A stretch of 64,000 bases of DNA from Ephemerocybe angulata (lineage: Eukaryota; Basidiomycota; Agaricomycetes; Agaricales; Psathyrellaceae), in contig JAACJK010000006.1 in NCBI GenBank assembly GCA_013368325.1, positions 310,001 through 374,000 of the forward strand, written 5' to 3'. A model generated the notes under the pieces. It saw only the letters and a list, made by a program, of their open reading frames with translations, was not told where the DNA came from and searched no databases. Below are positions 24,036 to 34,200 of the stretch, one piece after another; position 1 is the first letter of the stretch, and each line of letters begins with the position of its first letter. Both the position numbers and the translations under genes were made by a program.

Positions 24036-24845
24036 ATGGTCCAAATTTCTCCCCTTACCGCTGCAGTCGTTGCGTTCGTTGGCCTCGCCGCTGCGCCCGC
24101 CCTTGCTGCCCCCATTACCACTGGCTCCGAGCAGTTCGAAACCCGTGCTGTCCGTCGCCCTAGTGGCGCCACCGTCAGGCGCGTCGGCCACGGCGCTTCA
24201 AGGGCCCTCGACCATGCAGGCAACCTCCTCGGGATTGGGACCGCAGTCCAAGGCCTCGTGCAACGCGAGGAGTCCGAAGGTGTCGAAGGGCGCTCCCGTC
24301 CCCGTCCCAGCTTCAAGCCCACAGGCCTCGGCGGGTGGAAGCCCTTCAACCATGACAGCAACACCATCGGAGTCGTTGGTGCCCTTCCACGCGATATCGA
24401 AATGTCCGAAGACCTCGACGCCCGTGTTTGGGCGGGGCCCCGCGGAGCTGGTCGTGCTACGGTCAGAAGGCCCGCCTGGAGTCACAATGGGCCCCTGAAT
24501 AACCGCGACCTCTCTGGCGAGGACCTCGACGCCCGTGTTTGGGCGGGGCCCCGCGGAGCTGGTCGTGCTACGGTCAGAAGGCCCGCCTGGAGTCACAATG
24601 GGCCCCTGAATAACCGCGATCTCTCCGACGACTCTAAGCTGGAAGCCCGTGGAGGAATCCCCCTTGGCATCGGCCGGGCAGTCAAGCATGTGGTCAAGCA
24701 GACTATCATCAACGGGGTCAGGCCCGCACCTCGGGATATTGAGGACATCGACGCTAGGGATATTGATGACGAGCTGGAGATGCGGGACTTCGAGGATTTG
24801 GAGGATCTCTTCGAGCGGGAGTACGAGGTAGATGAGATGGATTGA
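24036..24845 (+). CDS. Modular secreted protein 1 (signal peptide, cationic modules, acidic tail)
   Basis: A single exon of 269 residues. Residues 1-25 are a signal peptide (MVQISPLTAAVVAFVGLAAA then PALAAP). Next come one type-A module (AVRRPSGATVRRVGHGASRA, residues about 37-78), a Pro/Arg-rich linker, two identical 37-residue type-C modules (residues 126-162 and 163-199, containing DARVWAGPRGAGRATVRRPA), one type-B module (EARGGIPLGIGRAVKHVVKQ, about 207-240) and an acidic tail ending DEMD. Cores are rich in Arg/Lys and Gly; spacers are rich in Asp/Glu. Core boundaries repeatedly read (E/D)AR before the core and R-D after it, as if cut by an Arg-specific protease during secretion. Three paralogues lie at 40.6-44.6 kb. 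I do not recognise the family. Release of cationic peptides is inference; a cell-wall or surface role is an alternative. Confidence 0.8.
   Translation: MVQISPLTAAVVAFVGLAAAPALAAPITTGSEQFETRAVRRPSGATVRRVGHGASRALDHAGNLLGIGTAVQGLVQREESEGVEGRSRPRPSFKPTGLGGWKPFNHDSNTIGVVGALPRDIEMSEDLDARVWAGPRGAGRATVRRPAWSHNGPLNNRDLSGEDLDARVWAGPRGAGRATVRRPAWSHNGPLNNRDLSDDSKLEARGGIPLGIGRAVKHVVKQTIINGVRPAPRDIEDIDARDIDDELEMRDFEDLEDLFEREYEVDEMD
24411..24632 (+). repeat. Tandem 111-bp repeat inside modular gene 1
   Basis: Two adjacent 111-bp units (24411-24521 and 24522-24632) each encode one 37-residue type-C module. They differ at very few bases (for example cgacctctctggcga against cgatctctccgacga at the unit ends). 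The near-identity means the duplication is recent or kept uniform by gene conversion. Confidence 0.85.
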
Positions 24846-25447
24846 TCGTCTGAGAATGGTGTCGAGCATGTTTTATCTCAAGTACCTGTAGAGTAGCATA
24901 TCCAGGAATGACTTGTTTTATTGTGGAAGAGCTTGAGCCTACAACCTGAGGCCTGAGGTCCCAAGCGGCAAGCGGGCGGCCCCGAAGTGATGGACGCGGG
25001 ACGCCCTAGTATAATCGGCGGCTATGTGATGAACGCCTCTTTCGGATCCGATGGTGCATAAGTAGGTGGTTCAATTGATCCAATTCTCATCCTCTGTGAG
25101 AACTGAAGTGGCGAAAGACTTAAGAAAGATGAACTGCCAAGGCAGGAGCCAATTCGTGCCCTTCCCACTTCCCCGCCAGACTACCCCGCGGGTTGGGCTG
25201 CCCTTTGCCTGGATACTAAAGTTCCTACCACGCCTTAGCCAGGCGTACCCTGGTATGTATGTCATGTTATGACCTTGAGATAGCCCCCGGTATTCATGCT
25301 CCGTTCGAAATGAATCCAATCTCCCGGTGAAATGTTTAAAGAAAAGAGCACAGTCTATATAACAGCGTTAACAGCAGATATTATACACACAAAAGAGTCC
25401 CAAGGTTTGCTACCAGCACGCCCAATACAACTACAGAGTCCCAAAAA
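24846..25447. other. 3' flank of modular gene 1, intergenic
   Basis: The first 100 bases (caagtacctgtagagtagca, then tatccaggaatgacttg and tttattgtggaa) closely match the 3' flanks of the paralogues at 41.8 and 44.0 kb, so this is probably a conserved 3' UTR. The remainder shows no gene. Confidence 0.5.
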
Positions 25448-27448
25448 TCAAACAGATGAGGTCGAAGCGGCCGCAAGGGCACTACCCCCGTTTCCGCTGC
25501 TACTAAAACGGGTCACAAACCAGGATGAACAGGATGTATATAAAGTCGATCCTGGAGGTCCATGTAGAGCACTCGAGCTCACAACAGCACCCGCATTCCT
25601 CGGAGGCAACGCTGGGCCGGGCTGTCTCGTATCGAACGCATTGCCCAACGCAGACAACAGAGGGGCCTCCGTCGCCTCAGCCACCCCGGCCCCGCAGCGA
25701 ATCAGCTCACACAACCTCTCGTGCTTCCTCGCCTGGTTCATGAACAGTCCAGTTCCCATCGGCACATACCCACCCCCTCCATACCCCCCAGCCACAGCTG
25801 CCGAGGGCACACCACCCTCCGGAATCGCGTGCGGATTATTACTGGGATGATAGCCATCCACGCCCCGCGCACTCGCCGCGTAGACCCGCTCCACGGGGTT
25901 GGGTGGTAATACGACGGCCAATCTTGGTCTTCGACCCGCATTCCCATTCCCATTGCTGACAGGGGGCTGAGATGGATAGGCGGTCACAGGCATCCCATTC
26001 ACACCTAGCAACACGACCCTCTCCAACGCCTCGTTCTTGCTCACCCTTAACACCGCTTCGTTCCACACAGACGGGAGCATCGTCGCGAAAGACTTCAGGT
26101 GCGGGCGGGAGGCCAACGCGGAAGTAAGCTGCGTTATCGGGCCTGGTTGTTGCAGTTCGGGCTTGGGCGGTGTCGATCCCTGCTGAGGCTGGGGCTGCAA
26201 GTGATGAAGCTGATAGGCATGCTGGTGCACTTGGGTGGCCGGGGTGGAGGCTCCTTGCGGATCGTCGCTTATCCGGAATGCGATGAACGCAGTCTCCAAA
26301 GAATCGGCAGTTTCAACGACCCTTGCGAGCGCCGCGATTACACTCCTTGCCCGAAGTTGGGTAAGATACACGTTCTGCGGCTTTCGCAGAACGATGTGCT
26401 TGAGCGGATTCTCCACTTTCTCCCCGCTCCAGCACATCGCGAACGCTTTCAAAGCGCTCGCAAGGACCTCCGTATCCTCGTCCGCTGGCAACTGCATTTG
26501 GACACCCCGACCGTACGACGGCAAGACTCCAGATTGCGGCGGGAGAGCAGCAACGTCGATCGTGATCTCCAGCACCTTCAAGGCGATACTATTCGCAGCT
26601 CCGCGGTCCCTCCCATACTCCTCATCTTCCGTATCTGCCTTTGCCTTTCCTTTCCCCTTCCCCCCAACCCTCCGTGGCATCAAAGCAGAGTTCGTTGCTG
26701 TGTGGGGTGGTCGAACAAGCTCAGCCAAGACCCTCACTACCTCCCCAGCTTCCTTCCACACTCCACCCAACACAAGCCTCCTAATCCACATCGCCCTTCG
26801 CTTCCTCCCATCATTAGTGCCCGCGCTGAGCCCTGCCAACGAACCACCCTCTGCAGACCCCGCCGATGACAGATACCCCAACGCGTTCTCCAAGAAACTA
26901 GCCGCCTGGCCGCGCGACTTGAGTTGCACGACGCGGTAGTATAGGGGCAATGCGATCCTCGAAAGGAGTCGACACGTCAGGAGGGGAGCCAAAGCTAAAT
27001 CCAGTGTGGACGCGGGCCTCGGCGCAGTGGAGCTTGAGCTAGAGCTACATCCAGAAGCTGTGGTGAGGTATACATGTGGGATAACGAGAGGGGCGTCCAC
27101 ACAAGGTGCGAGGCTACCGTTCACAGGGGGCGCAGCGGATTTAAAGGCGAGGCTGCCTGAGGATGATGATGAGGAGGGCGAGGAGGGGCTTCCGAAGGCG
27201 GGACTTGGTGGGCGGGTGCCGGTGGGGCTGGCGTGGGGCGAGACGTGCCGTGTTGTACTGGGACTGCTTTTGGGGGTGGTGGCTGGAGTGGAGATGGGGG
27301 AGGGGCCTAGCGTCCTGGACGGGGCCTCGGGGCTGACCGTTTGGACATAGGATGAGTGTGTGGCGTTGGGTAATGGGGGTGCTGAATAGAGGACGACATC
27401 TTCAAGGATGCGCTCAAGAAGCTCTTCGGGGAAGGATAGCAAGTTCAT
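25448..27448 (-). CDS. F-box-like protein, single exon
   Basis: An uninterrupted frame of 666 residues. The N-terminus MNLLSFPEELLERILEDVVL is an F-box-type helix. It is followed by a long Ser/Pro/Thr-rich insert (about residues 40-110), then LLTCRLLSRIALPLYYRVVQ, the second half of the F-box-like motif common in basidiomycete proteins. The middle has leucine-rich stretches (WIRRLVLGGVWKEAGEVVRV, LKVLEITIDVAALP, ALERVVLLGVNGMP). The C-terminal third is Pro/Gly/Gln-rich and probably disordered. Being intronless it differs from most genes here. A role as an SCF adaptor is inferred. Long frames on the opposite strand (for example 26099-26869) are shadows of its biased composition. Confidence 0.72.
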   Translation of the reverse strand: MNLLSFPEELLERILEDVVLYSAPPLPNATHSSYVQTVSPEAPSRTLGPSPISTPATTPKSSPSTTRHVSPHASPTGTRPPSPAFGSPSSPSSSSSSGSLAFKSAAPPVNGSLAPCVDAPLVIPHVYLTTASGCSSSSSSTAPRPASTLDLALAPLLTCRLLSRIALPLYYRVVQLKSRGQAASFLENALGYLSSAGSAEGGSLAGLSAGTNDGRKRRAMWIRRLVLGGVWKEAGEVVRVLAELVRPPHTATNSALMPRRVGGKGKGKAKADTEDEEYGRDRGAANSIALKVLEITIDVAALPPQSGVLPSYGRGVQMQLPADEDTEVLASALKAFAMCWSGEKVENPLKHIVLRKPQNVYLTQLRARSVIAALARVVETADSLETAFIAFRISDDPQGASTPATQVHQHAYQLHHLQPQPQQGSTPPKPELQQPGPITQLTSALASRPHLKSFATMLPSVWNEAVLRVSKNEALERVVLLGVNGMPVTAYPSQPPVSNGNGNAGRRPRLAVVLPPNPVERVYAASARGVDGYHPSNNPHAIPEGGVPSAAVAGGYGGGGYVPMGTGLFMNQARKHERLCELIRCGAGVAEATEAPLLSALGNAFDTRQPGPALPPRNAGAVVSSSALHGPPGSTLYTSCSSWFVTRFSSSGNGGSALAAASTSSV

Positions 27449-30400
27449 GGTGTGCGTCTGTTCAGTGTGGCGGTCAGATGTGAGGTAGTTGCGATGTGAC
27501 GAGTTATAAAGGCGTACGTGAAATTTGAATGGACTGGCCGGGTTTGAAGATGGCCTTCAGTTTGTTCTCGTACCGAAAGCCGAAATGAGCTGATGTTTGT
27601 TCCCGGTGAGGTATGATCTCCGACGAGATGAAGGCGGGCGTTGTGGTGAATGATACGATAACAGAATGTCGAGGGGACAAAGGGCTCTTCACAAGCACTT
27701 CAAGTAAACTCGCGAGGCGATGTTATAAGAACCCTGGAATGGTCGAGGTTGGATGGAGAACCGGCCTTCCAGTTGTTCGCCGTCGACCGACGACGTGGTG
27801 CACTGACACAAAGTTTAGGCCCGAAGTGGGTGAATGCCTGTGGTGTTCGGCGTTTCGTTCCTGAGGTATTCAAAACTCGTTGAGCCAGGAAGGGGACAAC
27901 GACGCGCAGTCTTCTGGGGAGTTTGGTCTGAAGCCTTCTTCGTTGGCGGGGATGTGGTGAAGGGGTTGCGGGCAAGCCAGTGGTGACGGGGGCGATGATG
28001 GTGGTTGCAAAGAAAGAAGCTACACCTGAATTCTTCGCTGGAAACGTACAAAGCTAAGCTTGCGCAGAGTTGGGCTTTGGTCAACTGACCACCGGGCTGA
28101 TCTGCGTTCAGAATAGGATTACTGAGCATTCTGGCGCGATCGGGTCTAGGACTGCCTTCCACTTACCGCGATTACTACCTCCCTAGTCTAATTAACTGTC
28201 TCTTTTCGGGTATTAAGTTGGCCAACGGTCTATGAAAAATGAATCAAACAGTCTACACGTTTGTTAGCACAAGAATTGAGCGAGGAAGGACAGGATGGCG
28301 ACGAAAGGCAGCCTATGATGCTCACCCGGTACCGCGTTCTCCTAAGTAGCTGAATTCCTCGCAGTCTTTTGTAGATTACTGCCAAAAGGGTGGCAGCTCC
28401 GAGGCAGATGCGTCAGTCTGCGTTCTCAGTGCTGGTGGTGGTGGTTGACACCGTGACGGGAGGTTAAGTGGGAGACCTCGCTGAATGGAGATAACAAAGT
28501 TGGCAGCACTCCCGTTCGAGGACGTCCTGTAACCACGTTTGCCAAAGGTCGGAGTGGCTCCTTGTTGAGATCTTGGATCGCTGGGGCTTTGATCCCTTTT
28601 CCGTAGACAACTTTGTGAGATGGGAACCTCGAGGATACTAATCTAGAGAATGACCAAAACCCTTGCAGAGGACAAGCGTTGTGTTTCCAGTGGGCGCCAA
28701 GGTGAACCAGTTGAGTGTATGACGCGGTGGACGTGAAGCAACCTGCTTTCACTTTAAAAGTGACGCTGAATCAGTCTCGAATTCTGCAAGAAGCAAAGGG
28801 AGGGGAAAGGAAATTGTTTGTTGGGAAAAGATACCGCCGAGAGATGAGCAAAGGAACGATTGGCTCATCCTCCCGATGCCGAAGACGCCCAAATTTGTGG
28901 AGAATTCATTCTTACCTCGCAGAAAATATTCAGTTTCTCCAGCAGCGCGCGTGCAGAGTGCCAGTGAGCGGGAAATGCGATGATGACGGTGCGAAGGAAA
29001 GCTGCCCAAGCTGAAGATGTTTAAGGATCCTTGCACTGGTTTGATGACACGATCTTGTGTGGCTCACAAGAAGCGTAGCTGTGGGGAAGTGGGACAAACG
29101 GCGGCGGTATCTACAATCGAGAATTGAAGACAAGATGATGCGAGATCAAAGCAGGCGAGGCTTTTCCGTGGGCACAATTGAATTGTCCTCCTTACTTTCT
29201 GAATCTCTCAAATAGAGGGGAAGTATGTAGTACTGTAGTAGTAAGATTGGTGCGTTCTTTAAGCCTGTTGAAACGAGTATGCTTGTAAATTTCGACGGGA
29301 AATGTTACTTAGGCTTCCCGAGATGCACAGGGATGAGAGTGCCGGAGGCAATACTCCTATGCTTCGAATTCGCAAGCACCACCCATTCCTCAAGGCAGAT
29401 AAACAAGGTTAAATTGTGTTCCAAACAGCCTCAAGGCTACCCGGCGCACCCACCATCCGATACAAGCTCGCCACACTGGTCAAGGGTTGGAGGTAGTCCG
29501 ATCTACATGTACAAGCTTGCGCACCTCTCCCGGATAATTGAGATGGAGACAGTAGACCACTTCGTCATGTAGAATACGGTCATTCCACGGATATAGAGGG
29601 GTCTCTCATGACATTCAGCTGCTCATTTAGATAGCCATCGCCTCGAAAGGAGTTAAGCGCTGGAGAAGCTTCGAGCAGATGTCATAGTTCGAAGACTTTG
29701 ATGAGATCCAACGCCTGTGTCTTTCGGATCTCATCTCTCAAACAGTGTCCCATTTTAGGCAGCATACGATCTACTACATGTCAATCTACCGTGTTGGAAT
29801 GGGCCGTGAATGCGGGGGTATACCCCAAATCCTGACTTGACTGCGAACGCCTTGCTAGCAGGGGTAAGACAGCTGAGCACAGTAAGTAGTATAAAGCCTG
29901 CGTGCTATTGGGTATCTGTATTATCGATCGTGACTCCGGATGGTAAGGGACGAAGGACCAGATCCTCATTCCTGGAGACTTAGATCGGGATAGTGGAAGA
30001 TCTGATTCACGAGGTCCTGCCTAGCTCCTCTCGTGCAGTATAATAAAGAATCTATGGTAATAATAATATATCTTCAGGCCCATGAGTGGGCTGAAGGAGT
30101 GGGATGTCCATGGGACAACTGGGAGTGTTGAGGGCAAAACTAGACGCGCACCATAACTAGCCGGACGGGAGCATCGAGAACACTCTGTTTTTCTGAGAAT
30201 TTAGCATAATTCCGTATACACTCTTGTTAGTGCTGTTATGTAAAACAACTCGCTCAAGGTTAAGGAAGCTTGGTCCATACTCAGGCGGCAGGGGTCAGTA
30301 ATTGCGATTGAGGACCGATTGACTGAAATTATAGCAATAGGAGGCGGGGTTGGAGAGACAGATACTATCACTTACTATGAGGCACTCGGCAGGATACTTC

Positions 30401-30950
30401 TCCGAACTCTTGTCTCGTGCTAAAAGGAGTGATTGAGTCACCACTAGCTCATATGCTTCCGGCGCCTATTCTTCCTCCCACGATCAATCATAGCCGCCGA
30501 AATCCCCGCCGCGAGCGCCAGAAATCCCGAATCCCGCCGCTCATGACTCCAAATTCGGTAGCTGTTGACGGCGCATCATGATTTGGCAGCGCGGATCAAA
30601 GCGACCCACGTGGGCGCGATTGGGACGTGTTGGACCGAACTCCACTTTAGGACGCGTCGACGTGGCGGACTTTTACTTTTTGCTCTTCCCTAGACACTCT
30701 TTAGGCCTCTGGCTTCCTCGACCAGCGATATAGCTTATGGTAAGCAGAGATTGAGCCTCCCGAGCCCTGTCGAAGTAAAAGGAGGTCGAATAGAATGGCC
30801 AACGACATCGGTGGCCGGCAGCAGCCTGCATTTGGGGTGCATCGCGGAGTCGTTCACAGCATGCCAGTGCGGCCACGGGTGCAACTCTGACTCTCGTTCT
30901 CACATCGAGTAGACGACGTGGCAAGAAACCACCAATCACGTACGCTTTGG
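27449..30950. other. Gene-poor stretch, 3.5 kb
   Basis: I find no coding region with a recognisable domain or consistent splice pattern on either strand; open frames stay below about 120 codons. A run of aataataatatatc sits at about 30056. It may hold an unrecognised fast-evolving gene or old transposon debris, but nothing supports either. Confidence 0.45.
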
Positions 30951-30991
30951 ACTCGGTGACACCAATCTTTGGATGTACACAAGCTTACGTC

Positions 30992-31095
30992 CGTAGCTAC
31001 GCTACGGCAGGCAGGCAAAGCCTGCCAACCTGCTTGCTACGAACTCCAGCTTGCGGGGGCTGCGCCCCTCGACCCTGCTGTCGGCGCTTTGCGCC
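30992..31095 (-). repeat. Cluster of four palindromes at the Helitron 3' end
   Basis: The palindromes are CGTAGCTACG (30992-31001), GGCAGGC-aaa-GCCTGCC (31010-31026), GGGGC-tgc-GCCCC (31056-31068) and GGCGC-ttt-GCGCC (31083-31095). Helitrons end with a hairpin that stops rolling-circle transfer; four in 104 bases is more than the usual one. Confidence 0.7.
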
Positions 31096-31202
31096 TCCGC
31101 ACCGCAGGTTAGTATTTGGAGTTATTGTTGATCAAACACTTTCATTTGAAGTATAAGTACGATAAGTTGGTAACTGTAGCTATGTGTATAGATAAATTGA
31201 TA

Positions 31203-34200
31203 TTACTCCAAGACTTCAGGGTAAACGATGTTTACAGTCTCGGTTGAGTCAGAATCGGAAGGAAATATAACTTTAATGCGTGAACTTGAAGTGCATCGAG
31301 AAAGGGCAACATATAACTGTCCATGTGTAAATACTGGAGTGCGCAAATCAATACCAACATGCTTGACAGATTGTCCTTGGGACTTGTTAATGGTCATAGC
31401 AAAAGCAAGACGAACTGGAAACTGTCTACGTTGAAGAACAAAAGGTAAATCATTCTGAGCAGGAGAAAGAGTTATTCGAGGAACAAAGGCAGTCTTTCCA
31501 GCATGCTCACCCCGAGCACCCGGAACTCAAGTACACGTTGGGAAGCTCGTGTAAGAATAGCACGTGTACCATTGCAGATTCCATTGACTGGATCAAGATT
31601 CCGAAGGATCATTATTGGGGCACCAATTTTGAGCTCCAGTTTAGCCAGAGGGAGACCCGATGCATTGATGGAGTTGAGATACTCCATCGGATACTGCATG
31701 TCACCATCCACACCTTGCTCGGTAGCTACAGAATCTGCAGATGTATAGACCAATCGCTCTCCTTGGAACTTTTGCAAAGCTGCATGGTTTGTGGCATCAA
31801 CATCATCATTCCGAGCATTGAGGATTGTGCGGTCTACAAAGAACTGATCATATTCTTTGCGGTCATTTTCACTGTGGGCTGTGGCATCTTCTGGTTGGAT
31901 GGCAGAGAGTGCAGGGTACAAAGCAGAGAGTAGTCCTTCAATAGAATTTTCAGCACACTTCATATTGGCGGGAAGCACAATTGTGCCATCTGCAGCTGTT
32001 GTTGGTGAACGACCATGGCCTACATCCAGCAACCACTCCGCAAAATCTCTATCCTCTGCATTTGCCTGGGCAAGTCTCATATTCTGTGTGAGCTTTAGAA
32101 CAGTGACATTATGCCAAAGGCGCGAGCGACTGATGCACTTTGATACTGTTTCCTCCCTTGACCCACGCACAACTACCGGCAGAATTTGTTGAAAGTCACC
32201 CCCAAACACCACTGGAACCCCACCAAACAGAGAATCATTTCCTCGGATGTCTTTCAACGTCAAATCTACCGCCTCTTGGCACCACTTGTTCTGCATGGGT
32301 ACTTCGTCCCAGATGATCAAGTCTATCTCCAGCATCAATTTTCCTAGCATAGTGTTTTTCTTGACATTGCAGAGTTTGCCTTCGAACAGCTCGATTGGAA
32401 TTTTGAACATAGAGTGTGACGTGCGACCACCGATTAGAAGCAATGCAGCAATCCCAGATGAAGCGCAGCAGAGAACAATCTTTCCAAGTCCGCGGAGATG
32501 GTAGCAGATGGTGTTATACACAAAGGTTTTCCCAGTTCCAGCTGGCCCGCTAAGGAAAAAGACTTGGGGCTGATTGTTTAAAACAGAATCAACGATGGAC
32601 GTAAATGCTGTGTTCTGCTCCACATTCAGTTTCTGTATAGACTCCTGCGCAAGACGCTCCTGCTCCTCCCTATTATACGCTCGTTGCTCAGCAATAAGGC
32701 GATTTCCATGAGTTTCTGCCCACTGCATAGTCGGTTGAGGCATAGGTGGATAGTCTTCCAACGTCTTTCCTGCTGATACTCGAAGGTCCTTCTGAATCAA
32801 CCACAGGCCAAGATCATACACCTGGACATCAGTCGGCTCAGGAATATTCCATTCACCATTTGACCGGATCTTGTATGCTAGATCATCACAGATGTGGACT
32901 TTGAACTCTTCCCATAGGAGATCAGGATGGGATGGAATACAGTCGCGGAGCAGTGTAACGAAGAGGCTGCGTAGCTGATATCCAGTCTGCATAAGTGATG
33001 CTTCTCTCAAGCACTGCGACCACTCATTATCATCCTGCAATAGGCCACGTGCCTGGCATGCTGCTTTGAAAGTAGGGTGGCGCATACCTCCAAAGGTGCG
33101 CAGATTCTCAAATGATGTTGCTCCAGGTACTACTGTCAGGAGTGTTCTGAGGTAAAAGCGCTCTCCAGATGAGGGGTGTGCAAAGTACATCCGACCAACA
33201 GCTGTAGCTCCACCATCCTCTGCTTCACCCTCCCCTTCTGCAGCACGCACAGCTCGAGCTGCCTGCCGTTTCCTAAATATCCACTGCCGTGCACCTTTGT
33301 CCCACCAAAACTCCTGTGGAAATTCTTGATATAGAAGACGTCGAGCTACCAATGTATGGGGTGTTCTCTCCTCTTCCTCTGCATTCATCCGGAACCATGC
33401 CATGAGTGTGGTTTCCTTGTCTGCATTCTCTGCAACTTGGTCAGGATCTGCATCCTCTGCAAATACAACACTATGTTCTCCAGGAATGTGAACTGAAAGG
33501 CGGACAACATTGGGCTTCTCGGCATGCATTTCATAAGAGAATATCCTCCACATGGCCTCAGCTGCTGAGACATAGCGTGCATCGAGATACTTCTTGATTT
33601 CATCCACCTCCTGCCCAAACTCCATAGTCGTACGGTCGTGCCCTTTGTAGATGTATTTGTGAATGTACTTGAAGGCCTGCACTGAGACACAGCACTCCAA
33701 GTTTGCATGGCACTCGAGTAAGAGTATAAGAATTGGGGAGTGAGGGACTATCCAGCGATTGTCGATGGTGATGTCTTCTCCATCTGCTCTAAAGGTCCAT
33801 GTTCGACCATTGTCTGGGCGAGCTGATTTTGCATACCCGTTGGCTGCCAAAGATGATTCCGCACAGAAGGGCTTTGGGTACCCTTTGCTGCACTTCCCAT
33901 TCTTCATGCATGGAGCTTTGGGATTGAAAGGACCACATGGGCGGTGAACCATCATTTTGGTGACCAATGCAAAGAGGCGAGGATGTTTGTCAGGATCAGG
34001 AAGCTGCGCTGAGATCAAGCGGTCGAGAACGCGGATATCACGAATTCGTGCATCTTCATATAGAAAGATAAGAATGTGTGCATGAGGGAGGCCGCGCTTT
34101 TGGAATTCGATGGTGTAGACAAACCCCCGACACTTTCCCAGAAGCCCAGTCTGTATCATCTTGATGATGATCCGCAGCTTTTCTCTGAAAACACGTGCAA

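Noticed and set aside
26099..26939. Long + strand frames of 234-256 codons opposite the 666-residue F-box-like gene
   Set aside because: They are antisense shadows of GC- and Ser/Pro-biased coding sequence, with no domain of their own.
31503..32504. + strand frames inside the Helitron helicase
   Set aside because: They are fully antisense to a recognised Rep-helicase and have no similarity or promoter.
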